Positions 1-6,437 are shown, counted from the first letter of the stretch. The stretch is 10,350 nt of DNA from Acidobacteriota bacterium (GCA_029263435.1 JAJCXL010000315.1:1-10350), one strand, 5' to 3'. Numbers and translations are program-made. Notes: a model not told the origin generated them from the letters alone.

Positions 1-1549
1 GCTCACCCAGCGCGTTCGCCATGAGGGCGAGCGAGCGCATCTCGCGGACCACCATCGCATTCAAGTCGAGCGCCTCGACGAGAGACGGCGCGCGCGGATC
101 GTCTTTTCCCAGTAGATCCCAGATCGGCACCAGCGAGTCCCTCACCGATTCCAGCACCGCGTGGCCACCCCACTCGAGAAGACCATCGCCGTCGCGGTCT
201 CGCTCGCGAAGCAGGAACTCCACGAAATCAGCCCCGGACTGGAAGGCATCGACGAGGAACCGGCGTGACGCCGCCTCCGCTACGCGAGTACGAGCAACGC
301 GGTAGACCTCCCAGTTCGTCCACGAGTAGAACGGTGCCGACGTCGTTCTCTCTCCATCGACCGGAAAGGTCCGCACGACGTAAGGACCTGCCCGGTACGG
401 GATATAGCCATCCTCGTGTTGCTCTTGCATGAAAACGCGCTGAGAGGCCATGGCACTTTGCGGATCGAGATAGACGTAGGCGAGCATCGACAAGCTCTCA
501 TGGAACACTTGTCCGTCGTGCCCCCAGCTCCAGGTGGGCTCCCGCGAGAACACGTAGTAGTTGTGGTCGAGCCGGCCTTCCGCCGGTAGCATCGATTGCC
601 GCGCGAGTGCCAAGGCGCCGCGATAGACCATCTCTTCGTCGGCCGTCAGCTCGAGTCGCGGAGCGTTCACGAGGAGATCAGCGGCTTGGCGCTCGAGAGC
701 GGTGAGGGAGATGCCGGTTAGCGTTCGAGCGGCGGCCACCATGGGCTCGCTTCCTTGCGAGCGGGGAGTCACCGCCCGCACGACACGCCAGGATGCGACT
801 TCACCGGGAGCTATCGACAGATCTCGCATCAGGACCAGCGCATCCGGGCGGCTCGTGAGATCCCCGCTGACGAGGCCGCGATTGAGCTCGTGGAGCAATG
901 CGGGGAGCCCCGTCGCGTAGCCACCGTACGCATCCGCCGGGGCGCCCAGCATCAGCAAGTCGTGGAAGGTCTCTTCGTATTCAGGGGGTGGAGACTCCGA
1001 CCAGGATTCAGGCGGCTCACGATGGCCGAAGACGAGGCCGTCACCGGCCGACGTAAGAGAGGCGTGGTCGAAGCCGCTGTCGGGCGCCGTCGCGAACGCA
1101 TAGATGCCGAGACGTTTCGGACGGTCGCTGACGTTTGCGATCTGAAGCGAGAGGATCGACTGGCGAGACGACTCGACCGCAAACGTCGCGTCGACCTGCA
1201 GGTCGTGGAAAGGCTCGAAGTCGAACCGAGCTAGATTTGCGAAAGACTGCCGGACCACCGGCTCGCGCACGAAGTCACCGACGGCGTGGGCGAGCATGCC
1301 GTCCAGCGTGAAGCCGATACCCCACGAGCCCGCGCTATCGGATGTCAATGCGAGCGCTTGGTTCGAGTCGTAGAAACGAAGGTGGTATCCCTCGTCGACC
1401 AAGTACTCGGAACGCTCCAAAGGCGCCGCGTAAGTGGTGAAGACCGGGTCCGACTTCCCGGCATCGAGCGGCGGGAGCGTCAGGTCTTGAGCGCTCGCGG
1501 CCTCGACGGTAATCAGGAGCGCGAGGGTCAGAAATCTCGGCGACGGCAT
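1..1549 (-). CDS. Exported (alpha/alpha)6-barrel glycoside hydrolase, GH63/trehalase-like, partial (3' end outside window)
   Basis: The frame is open from an ATG at 1549 to the left edge, giving the first 516 residues with no stop. Residues 1-20 look like a signal peptide (hydrophobic core LTLALLITV, cleavage after ASA before Q21), so the enzyme probably acts in the periplasm or outside the cell. Residues about 30-265 are rich in beta-type sequence and resemble the N-terminal sandwich of such enzymes. From about residue 290 the pattern is that of a helical toroid: W-S-W-G-H-D-G-Q at 340-347, DGYIPYRAGPY at 380-390, RDRDGDGLLEWGG at 450-462 and DLNAMVVREMRSLALMANAL at 495-514. This Trp/Asp-rich hairpin pattern and the D-L-N helix are typical of GH63, YgjK and GH37 relatives. 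D345 is a candidate acidic catalytic residue, which I cannot confirm. The substrate, probably an alpha-linked sugar, is not determinable. It lies 43 bases downstream of the pseudouridine synthase gene on the same strand. GH63 itself is an inference; membership of the broader six-hairpin glycosidase group is firmer. Confidence 0.78.
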   Translation of the reverse strand, partial: MPSPRFLTLALLITVEAASAQDLTLPPLDAGKSDPVFTTYAAPLERSEYLVDEGYHLRFYDSNQALALTSDSAGSWGIGFTLDGMLAHAVGDFVREPVVRQSFANLARFDFEPFHDLQVDATFAVESSRQSILSLQIANVSDRPKRLGIYAFATAPDSGFDHASLTSAGDGLVFGHREPPESWSESPPPEYEETFHDLLMLGAPADAYGGYATGLPALLHELNRGLVSGDLTSRPDALVLMRDLSIAPGEVASWRVVRAVTPRSQGSEPMVAAARTLTGISLTALERQAADLLVNAPRLELTADEEMVYRGALALARQSMLPAEGRLDHNYYVFSREPTWSWGHDGQVFHESLSMLAYVYLDPQSAMASQRVFMQEQHEDGYIPYRAGPYVVRTFPVDGERTTSAPFYSWTNWEVYRVARTRVAEAASRRFLVDAFQSGADFVEFLLRERDRDGDGLLEWGGHAVLESVRDSLVPIWDLLGKDDPRAPSLVEALDLNAMVVREMRSLALMANALGE

Positions 1550-1571
1550 GCCGCTTTATAGCAGAAGCGGC
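1550..1571 (-). promoter_or_regulatory. Hairpin abutting the glycosidase start codon
   Basis: A perfect 7-bp inverted repeat (gccgctt 1550-1556, aagcggc 1565-1571, 8-base loop) ends one base before the ATG at 1549. No Shine-Dalgarno sequence sits at normal distance. A purine tract (minus strand AGGGAGAAGG, 1583 to 1574) lies just beyond the hairpin. Folding could bring that tract close to the ATG. Alternatively, the TATAAA in the loop and stem (1560 to 1555) could be a -10 box for a leaderless transcript, although no good -35 is visible. Confidence 0.35.
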
Positions 1572-1592
1572 CGCCTTCTCCCTATCTAGTGG

Positions 1593-1633
1593 CTAGGGAC
1601 GAGCCTTACCATATCTAGGGACCAGCCTTGCCA
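1593..1633 (-). repeat. Imperfect 22-bp tandem duplication at the 3' end of the pseudouridine synthase gene
   Basis: Two copies of a 19-base core (1593-1611 and 1615-1633) match at 17 of 19 positions and sit 22 bases apart. Each contains a CTAGGGAC-type block that reads as CCCTAG on the coding strand. Because 22 is not a multiple of three, the TAG of the upstream copy is out of frame and the TAG of the downstream copy (1595 to 1593) is the actual stop. The last 7-8 residues (RYGKARP) are thus repeat-derived. Confidence 0.7.
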
Positions 1634-2486
1634 GGCTCTTCGGCAGAGGTGACTCGAACTTCAGGGCCTCCCCTGACGTCGGGTGCTCGAACTGCAGGCT
1701 GCTCGCGTGAAGTCCGAGCCGGCGCGCGGGATTCGTTTTGGCCTCATACTTTCGGTCGCCTACGATCGGGCACTCCGCATCCGCGAGGTGCACCCGGATC
1801 TGATTGCGGCGACCGGTCTCGAGTGTGAGCTCGACCAAGGCGCGCACCTGGTTTTTCTTCAACACTCGATAGCGAGTGACCGCATGTCGGGTCTTCTCAC
1901 TTTCACGTGCGCTGTAGACCTTGGCCGGGCTGCTTTCATCCAAGTTCGACCGGAACACGCCTTTGTCGGAAGGTGGGTGTCCCTCGACGACCGCCAAGTA
2001 ACGTTTCTCGAACTTGTCCCATCCGCGCTGAAGAGCGCGCTTCGCGTCTTCGGTCTTGGCGAACACCATCAGTCCGGAAGCCTCGCGGTCGAGCCGATGG
2101 ACGATCCAGACACGCTCACGGCCTTTCGGGTTCCTCGTCCGCAGGTAGCGGATCAAATAGGCATAGGCGGTCTCGCTCCGCTCGATCGTCGTGGCAACGC
2201 TGAGAAGATGCTCTGGCTTGTCCACCACGACCAGCGACGGATCCTCGTGCCAGATCTTCATCCCCGGAGGGAGCGCGTCTTCGGCGACGACATCCGCCTT
2301 GTCGCGGATGTCGACAACATCACCTATCTCGAGCGCATGGTTCGAGCGCGTCACGGTCTGTCCGTTGACTTGAACGGAGCCGTGCTTCAGCCATTGGCGG
2401 ACGGTCGTTCTCTTCGCCTCGGGGTGGCTGGCGAAGAGAAATGCGACGAGTCCGCCCGGCTGATCGACCTTGTGAGAGGCAGGCAT
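1593..2486 (-). CDS. RluA-family RNA pseudouridine synthase with S4 domain
   Basis: This 297-residue cytoplasmic enzyme would isomerise specific uridines in rRNA or tRNA to pseudouridine. Residues about 10-62 form an S4-type RNA-binding domain (HPEAKRTTVRQWLKHGSVQVNG, then a Gly-Asp turn). The catalytic domain starts near residue 76. It carries the diagnostic motif HRLDREASGL at 130-139, in which D133 is the expected catalytic aspartate; the family usually has T-S-G where this protein has A-S-G. GRRNQIRVHL at 225-234 and IVGDRKY at 241-247 are the other RluA-family core motifs. Length and domain order match RluC/RluD-type members, but the target uridine cannot be assigned. The start is the ATG at 2486, with no obvious Shine-Dalgarno. 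The gene is divergent from the padR-type gene across about 100 bases and runs into the glycosidase gene. Its last codons lie in an imperfect 22-base tandem duplication. Confidence 0.92.
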   Translation of the reverse strand: MPASHKVDQPGGLVAFLFASHPEAKRTTVRQWLKHGSVQVNGQTVTRSNHALEIGDVVDIRDKADVVAEDALPPGMKIWHEDPSLVVVDKPEHLLSVATTIERSETAYAYLIRYLRTRNPKGRERVWIVHRLDREASGLMVFAKTEDAKRALQRGWDKFEKRYLAVVEGHPPSDKGVFRSNLDESSPAKVYSARESEKTRHAVTRYRVLKKNQVRALVELTLETGRRNQIRVHLADAECPIVGDRKYEAKTNPARRLGLHASSLQFEHPTSGEALKFESPLPKSLARLVPRYGKARP

Positions 2487-2548
2487 GAGTGGGCCAAGTC
2501 TAGCTCGGAACTCGTACGCGTACTCGGAGCGCTACGGCTAGTATGATT

Positions 2549-2576
2549 TTGACAATAGTATTATCAATTGCATAAT
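2549..2576 (+). promoter_or_regulatory. Strong sigma-70-type promoter of the padR-permease operon, probably leaderless
   Basis: A consensus -35 box TTGACA (2549-2554) is followed after 16 bases by CATAAT (2571-2576). An alternative -10, TAATAT, lies at 2573-2578 with an 18-base spacer. Either choice puts the transcription start at about 2582-2585, at most a few bases before the ATG at 2585. No Shine-Dalgarno precedes that ATG, so translation is probably from a leaderless mRNA. The stretch is markedly AT-rich against GC-rich surroundings. Confidence 0.65.
2550..2566. promoter_or_regulatory. Palindromic operator candidate overlapping the padR promoter
   Basis: TGACAATAGTATTATCA is an imperfect palindrome: comparing it with its reverse complement, 14 of 17 positions match, centred on 2558. 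It overlaps the -35 box and the spacer, an expected place for a repressor site. PadR-type proteins are dimeric winged-helix repressors that commonly bind dyad sequences in their own promoters, so autoregulation is the natural inference. The same site lies about 64 bases upstream of the divergent pseudouridine synthase gene and could affect it. Confidence 0.5.
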
Positions 2577-2584
2577 ATTCTCTC

Positions 2585-2923
2585 ATGGCCGACGCGGGAC
2601 CCCTGAAACCACTCCACTTCAGTATTCTTCTCGTTCTCGCCGAACGAGAAGACTACGGTTACGGCATCGTGCGCCGGATCGCCCAGACCGACGCGGGCGG
2701 TATCACGATCGCCCCGAGCAATCTCTATCACGTGCTCGACCAGCTCATAGATACGGGATGGATCAAGGCCAGCACCCGCATGGATGAAGACGCTCCCAGA
2801 CGGTCCTACTTTCGAATCACGCCCAAAGGCCTCCGAGCGACACGGGCGGAAACGAGACGTCTCGAAGCTCTCCTCGCCAGAGCGGAGCGACTCGATGCGC
2901 TCAAAGAAAGCGGATCTCGGTGA
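2585..2923 (+). CDS. PadR-family winged-helix transcriptional regulator
   Basis: This is a 112-residue DNA-binding protein. PLKPLHFSILLVLAEREDYGYGIVRRI (about residues 6-32) is the typical PadR opening, with the YGY-I helix. The recognition helix with SNLYHVLDQLIDTGWI (45-60) follows, and then the beta-wing ending in RRSYFRITPKGLRA (72-85). A short C-terminal helix (about 86-106) would serve dimerisation, making this a small (subfamily 2-like) PadR. PadR proteins are usually repressors released by a ligand or stress signal; the signal here is unknown. Its stop codon overlaps the GTG start of the permease by 4 bases (GTGA), indicating translational coupling. A PadR gene directly before an ADOP permease is a recurring arrangement in Acidobacteriota. 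It probably controls this operon through the palindrome in its promoter. Confidence 0.93.
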   Translation: MADAGPLKPLHFSILLVLAEREDYGYGIVRRIAQTDAGGITIAPSNLYHVLDQLIDTGWIKASTRMDEDAPRRSYFRITPKGLRATRAETRRLEALLARAERLDALKESGSR

Positions 2924-5589
2924 AAAAGAAGTCTCGGACCAAAGCACCCGGCGAGAGACTCTACCGACTCGCTCTTTATCTCCACCCCGCTCGGTTCCGC
3001 GAGCGCTATGAGCAAGACCTCATCGACTGCTATCGCGACGGTTGGCGCAGCGAGCGCGGAGGATTCGGATACGGCCTACGGGCAGTGGCTTCCGCCGTGA
3101 CGACTGGCCTGCACCAGCGGCGAGAGGCAGCACAACCACGCACGGCCGGAGCTCGAAAGGAGAAACGCATGCGCATCGATAGCTGGGGACACGACTTCCG
3201 TTATGCGGTGAGACGCGTCTTGCGCCAGCCCGGCTTCTCTCTCGTCGTGATCTTGACACTCGGGCTCGGACTCGGAGCCAACACCGCGGTCTTCAGCGTG
3301 ATGCAAACGGTGCTCCTCGAGCCGCTTCCCTACGAGGGGTCGCGCGAGCTCGTTCGCATCTATGCCACCCATCGAGAGTCCCGCGGTGAGAAGCAGTTCT
3401 TATCCGGGCCGGCGACGCTCGACATTCGCGAGACCGGTAGGGCTTTCGCAAGCTTCGCAATGATCGAGAACTACTCGGTGAGAGGGGTGGACATCACCGA
3501 TGGCGACCAACCGGAGAGAGTGCGCATGCTGCGCGTGAGCGCCGACTACTTCGAAGTACTCGGCGTCTCCACCGTGATGGGTCGGCCGTTCGAGCGCCAG
3601 GAAGAGAACCAAGCCTCTCGAGTCGCGCTCGTCAGCGAGCGGGTGTGGGTCCGTCACTTGGATGGTGAGCCCGAGTCCCTGGGCCGCGCGCTCGAACTCG
3701 ACGGAGAGCCTCACACGATCCTCGGAATCGTGAGTGACGATTTCGAGGATCCGCTCGAGGGGACCATCGACGTGTGGCTTCCGATCGATACGGTCTCGGC
3801 CGCGAAGCAAGATTGGGACAGCCACTACTTGAGCGCTCTCGCTCGACTCGCTCCCGGTGAAACCGTCACCAGCGCACGCGCCGAGCTGGAAGTTCTCGCC
3901 GAACGGCACTGGACGATGGGTGAAGACGCGGAGGACGCATACTTGGTGGTCCCCTTGAAGCTCGACGTCGTGGGACCGGTCGAGAATCTTCTAAAGGCGC
4001 TGATGCTTGCGGTGGGCTTGCTGGTCTTGCTGACCGCCGTGAATGTCTCTGGGCTCATCGTCGCGCAGACGGCGGCACGCATGCGGGAGCTCGCAGTGCG
4101 CTCCGCGCTGGGGTCGGGTCGCGCCGCTTTGGTGCGTCAGCTCGTGATCGAGACCGGCATCCTGTCCACGCTCGGCGGGCTTGCGGGAGTACTTTTGGGT
4201 GGAGCGGCGCTCCGAGTTCTCGTTGCCCTCGCTCCGGACGGTCTTCCGCGGCGTTCGGCGATAGCGCTTCCCATTGAAGCCGTCTGGCTGTCGGCTCTTC
4301 TCGCGATCCTCATCGGGCTCGCCATCGGAGTGGTGGTGGCGCTGTCGTGCTCCCGGCCGGGCCTGGTGCGGGCTCTCACGGGAAACAGCCGTGCCGGCAA
4401 CGACTCGCCCAGACAGCGACGAGGCCGCGACGCGCTCGTCGTCTTCGAGGTCGCGCTCGCGCTCGTTCTCTTGATGAGCGCGCTCGTTCTGACGCGAAGC
4501 TTCGAGCGACTGCGCGACGTCGACCTCGGGATGGATCCGGACCATGTCACGACGTTTCAAGTGAACCTTCCCCGGGCCCGCTATCCCGACGGCGAAGCGC
4601 GTCAGCGGTTTTATGAAGAGCTCCGACGGAGATTCCTGGAGGTCCCCGGCGTCGACGCGGCAGGTGCGGTGAGCTATCTCCCCACATCGGGCTCGTTCAA
4701 TGGCTGGGGCACGCGTCCGGCATACGGTATCGATCGTCCTGTCGACATGCCGAACCTACAAGCGAACCAAAGAGTCGTGGAGGGGGATTACTTCGAAGCG
4801 CTCGGCATCGCGGTCGAACGAGGAAGGACGTTCGACGCGAGAGACGACGCGGCGGCGCCTCGTCGCGTCGTGGTCTCGGCTTCTCTCGCGAGGCGTCTGT
4901 TTCCTGATCAAGATCCGGTGGGGAGCTTTCTACGCATCGCCGGGATTTATGCGCAGATCATCGGGGTGGTCAGGGACGTGCCCATCACCGCGCGCGGCGA
5001 AGTGGTTCCGAAGGTCTATCACCACCACCCGCAGTTCGCGGATCGCTTCTGGACATTGAACCAAGTCGTTCGGATGAAACCCGGTGCCGGCGATCCGGTC
5101 CCGGCGCTTCGACGCGAGCTGCACGCGATCGACCCCTCGCTCGTCCTCTATCAGCCGGCTGCGATGGCTGACGTCGTGGGCAGGGGGGTGGCGACGGAAC
5201 GCTTCGCCATGCTGCTGCTCGGGTCATTCGCGATGCTCGCGATGCTGCTTGCGAGCCTCGGACTCTACGGCGTTCTTGCGCACGCCGTCGCGCGACAGCG
5301 CAGAGAGATCGGCGTCCGCATGGCACTTGGCGCACGACCGACGCGGATCCGCCGGATGGTGGTGGGTCGCGGCCTCGCGCTCACTTTCGCGGGAGCGCTT
5401 CTCGGCTGCGCGGTGGCGCCTCCACTTCTTGGCACGCTGGAATCGCTCCTCTTCGGAGTCCAGGCTTTCGACCCCGCGGTCGCCGTCGTCACGCTGGCGT
5501 TATTCGTCGGCGTCGCCGCCATCGCGAGCTATCTTCCCGCCCGAGCGGCGACCCGTGTGAGCCCGGTAGAGTCCTTCCGCACCGACTAG
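2920..5589 (+). CDS. ADOP-type orphan permease with two MacB/FtsX units (acidobacterial duplicated orphan permease)
   Basis: This 889-residue inner-membrane protein starts at a GTG overlapping the padR stop. Residues 1-80 are a soluble, charged prefix domain (LYRLALYLHPARFRERYEQD at 14-33) typical of ADOPs. Two MacB-like units follow. Unit 1 has a membrane segment at about 106-133, a periplasmic core domain at 135-350, and membrane segments near 357-384, 406-437 and 452-477. Unit 2 has segments near 504-526, a periplasmic domain at 530-755, then segments near 763-790, 815-842 and 852-874. The cytoplasmic coupling helix is duplicated: RMRELAVRSALGSG (387-400) and RQRREIGVRMALGA (792-805). The C-terminal YLPARAATRVSPVESFR is the FtsX-family signature ending. 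MacB/FtsX permeases normally work with an ABC ATPase; none is encoded here, as usual for ADOPs, whose substrate is not established. An in-frame ATG at 3169 (Met84) has a good ribosome site, so a shorter 806-residue form lacking the prefix is possible. Confidence 0.93.
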   Translation: MKKKSRTKAPGERLYRLALYLHPARFRERYEQDLIDCYRDGWRSERGGFGYGLRAVASAVTTGLHQRREAAQPRTAGARKEKRMRIDSWGHDFRYAVRRVLRQPGFSLVVILTLGLGLGANTAVFSVMQTVLLEPLPYEGSRELVRIYATHRESRGEKQFLSGPATLDIRETGRAFASFAMIENYSVRGVDITDGDQPERVRMLRVSADYFEVLGVSTVMGRPFERQEENQASRVALVSERVWVRHLDGEPESLGRALELDGEPHTILGIVSDDFEDPLEGTIDVWLPIDTVSAAKQDWDSHYLSALARLAPGETVTSARAELEVLAERHWTMGEDAEDAYLVVPLKLDVVGPVENLLKALMLAVGLLVLLTAVNVSGLIVAQTAARMRELAVRSALGSGRAALVRQLVIETGILSTLGGLAGVLLGGAALRVLVALAPDGLPRRSAIALPIEAVWLSALLAILIGLAIGVVVALSCSRPGLVRALTGNSRAGNDSPRQRRGRDALVVFEVALALVLLMSALVLTRSFERLRDVDLGMDPDHVTTFQVNLPRARYPDGEARQRFYEELRRRFLEVPGVDAAGAVSYLPTSGSFNGWGTRPAYGIDRPVDMPNLQANQRVVEGDYFEALGIAVERGRTFDARDDAAAPRRVVVSASLARRLFPDQDPVGSFLRIAGIYAQIIGVVRDVPITARGEVVPKVYHHHPQFADRFWTLNQVVRMKPGAGDPVPALRRELHAIDPSLVLYQPAAMADVVGRGVATERFAMLLLGSFAMLAMLLASLGLYGVLAHAVARQRREIGVRMALGARPTRIRRMVVGRGLALTFAGALLGCAVAPPLLGTLESLLFGVQAFDPAVAVVTLALFVGVAAIASYLPARAATRVSPVESFRTD
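3156..3171 (+). promoter_or_regulatory. Internal Shine-Dalgarno and in-frame ATG inside the permease gene
   Basis: AAAGGAG (3156-3162) lies 6 bases before an in-frame ATG (3169-3171, Met84). The peptide from that ATG (MRIDSWGHDFRYAVRRVLRQ) reads like the natural N-terminus of shorter permeases of this family, just before the first membrane helix. The GTG at 2920 has no comparable site and depends on coupling to padR. Both starts may be used. Confidence 0.5.
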
Positions 5590-5598
5590 CGGCGAGGA

Positions 5599-5619
5599 AA
5601 AATGGACCAGGTCCTTTTT
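5599..5619 (+). terminator. Terminator-like hairpin after the permease gene
   Basis: Ten bases past the permease stop, AAAATGGACCAGGTCCTTTTT folds as a GGAC/GTCC stem (loop CAG), a T-T mismatch and an A4/T4 extension, and ends in five T residues. This fits an intrinsic terminator, with a short GC core, and the A-tract on the other side could make it work in both directions at this convergent junction. Its core is also half of a direct repeat pair. Confidence 0.5.
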
Positions 5620-5704
5620 AGGGCCCAACGCCCGAGCGCGACTAGTCGGCTTATTTACAACACTTTGGCCCACCGCCTGGGTCTCGAATAAATGGACCAG
5701 GTCC
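5600..5704. repeat. 105-bp spacer segment bounded by 15-bp direct repeats
   Basis: The 15-mer AAATGGACCAGGTCC occurs at 5600-5614 and again, identically, at 5690-5704. Each copy contains the palindrome GGACC-A-GGTCC. Only the first copy is followed by a T-tract. The 75 bases between them hold no convincing coding sequence. Palindromic GGTCC/GGACC motifs of this kind are compatible with a REP-like dispersed repeat or the footprint of a small mobile element, but no transposase is present, so the class is not established. Confidence 0.6.
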
Positions 5705-5750
5705 CACTAACGGGAGCCCGCGCGGATCACTAACGGGAGCCCGCGCGGAT
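5705..5750. repeat. Perfect 23-bp tandem repeat, two copies
   Basis: Two adjacent identical 23-base units occupy 5705-5727 and 5728-5750. Each begins CACTAACGGG and ends CGCGCGGAT, and contains the small dyads CGGG-AG-CCCG and CCGCGCGG. The array starts directly after the second 15-bp repeat. No coding function is apparent. Confidence 0.85.
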
Positions 5751-5782
5751 TGGGGAAGCGGGGCGAGCTTCAACCTGAGGGA

Positions 5783-5799
5783 GGCACTGTTTTCGTGCC
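5783..5799 (-). terminator. Weak hairpin after the acidic secreted protein gene
   Basis: GGCAC (5783-5787) and GTGCC (5795-5799) form a 5-bp stem with a 7-base loop starting 8 bases beyond the stop codon of the minus-strand gene. No T-tract follows on that strand, so it is at best a weak or factor-dependent terminator. Confidence 0.25.
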
Positions 5800-5806
5800 G
5801 ACAGGT

Positions 5807-6352
5807 TTATCTGCCAAGCCTCGCGTTTCCGGGGAGCACCCCGAACCGCTTGGCTTCGGTAAGGCAATCGGATTGCATCGCGCGCATCCTGCCCCGGAGC
5901 TCGGTTTTCTCGGCGCGCACTCCCTGACACTCGGTCCGGCGTTTCGCCATCTCGGCGCCCCAATCAGCGCGCTCCGATCCCGACGGGGGCGATGCACACA
6001 ACCGCGCTTCTCGCGTGTCGAGCATATCCATCAAGTTCTCGAGGTGAAGGTAACGAACTTTGTACTTGCCATAGATCGACCTCCACTCGAATTCGTCTTC
6101 CGGATGCTTGGTAACGGCATCGTCGTCGTCGAGCTCACTCTCCCGCTCGTTGTCGTCGTCGGCGTCCTCATCATCTCCAGAGCTCGCCTCGCCACCCTCG
6201 ATGTTCAGGTCGTTGTACTCCTTCGCCGTCCGACCTTCGGCACGGGTCTCTTCGCGCCTTTCCTTCTCTTTCTTGGCAAGCTCGGCGAGACTCTGTCCGC
6301 TCGCTCCAGCAGCGATGAAAACGGACAGCAACAACAAGGCGATTCTCTTCAA
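5807..6352 (-). CDS. Secreted acidic, coiled-coil-type protein of unknown function
   Basis: The product is a 181-residue exported protein when read from a TTG at 6352. That start is chosen because GGAGG (6361 to 6357) precedes it by 4 bases and the peptide begins directly with a signal sequence (MKRIALLLLSVFIAAGASGQ, likely cleavage before Q20). An upstream TTG at 6436 would put 28 unlikely residues ahead of the signal. After the signal come a strongly charged helix (SLAELAKKEKERREETRAEG, 21-40), an acidic low-complexity linker (about 56-80, nearly all D/E/S), and a helical C-terminal part (about 86-175) with three cysteines (119, 142, 163). The 'SLAELAKKEKERR' start after the signal and the Gly-Val-x-Pro-Gly motif near the C-terminus resemble small secreted proteins I associate with Acidobacteriota, but I cannot name a function. 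It lies 85 bases downstream of the triple-repeat secreted protein on the same strand. Confidence 0.75.
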   Translation of the reverse strand: MKRIALLLLSVFIAAGASGQSLAELAKKEKERREETRAEGRTAKEYNDLNIEGGEASSGDDEDADDDNERESELDDDDAVTKHPEDEFEWRSIYGKYKVRYLHLENLMDMLDTREARLCASPPSGSERADWGAEMAKRRTECQGVRAEKTELRGRMRAMQSDCLTEAKRFGVLPGNARLGR

Positions 6353-6415
6353 GGTTCCTCCGACCGAAAGTTCGTAGCGTTTGACTAGAGCTGAGGGGAT
6401 GACTTCCAGTCTAGC

Positions 6416-6434
6416 GAAGGGTCCGGACCCCTTC
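6416..6434. repeat. Near-perfect palindrome in the spacer between the two secreted protein genes
   Basis: GAAGGGTCCGGACCCCTTC is an inverted repeat with a single extra C, able to form a hairpin with a CCGG loop. No T-tract follows on the minus strand, so it is a poor intrinsic terminator. It shares the GGTCC/GGACC motif with the 5600-5704 repeats and may belong to the same dispersed palindrome family or be a processing or regulatory hairpin. Confidence 0.5.
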
Positions 6435-6437
6435 AAC

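Noticed and set aside
2506..2530. The GTACGCGTAC palindrome upstream of the pseudouridine synthase gene as an operator.
   Set aside because: A 10-bp palindrome alone, with no matching second site or recognised regulator motif, is too weak; it was not listed as a feature.
1683..2546. A 287-codon open frame on the plus strand opposite the pseudouridine synthase gene.
   Set aside because: It is antisense to a gene with clear RluA motifs, shows no recognisable domain, and is explained by GC-rich codon usage leaving the opposite strand open.
5600..5704. The repeat-bounded segment as a complete insertion sequence.
   Set aside because: It is only 105 bp, has no transposase and its ends are direct, not inverted, repeats; at most a remnant or dispersed repeat.
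5705..5750. The two-copy 23-bp array as a possible CRISPR start.
   Set aside because: The copies are directly adjacent with no spacer, there are only two, and no cas gene is present.
5750..6388. A 212-codon plus-strand open frame overlapping the repeat region and the acidic protein gene.
   Set aside because: It begins next to the tandem repeat, lies antisense to a gene with a signal peptide and ribosome site, and has no family features.
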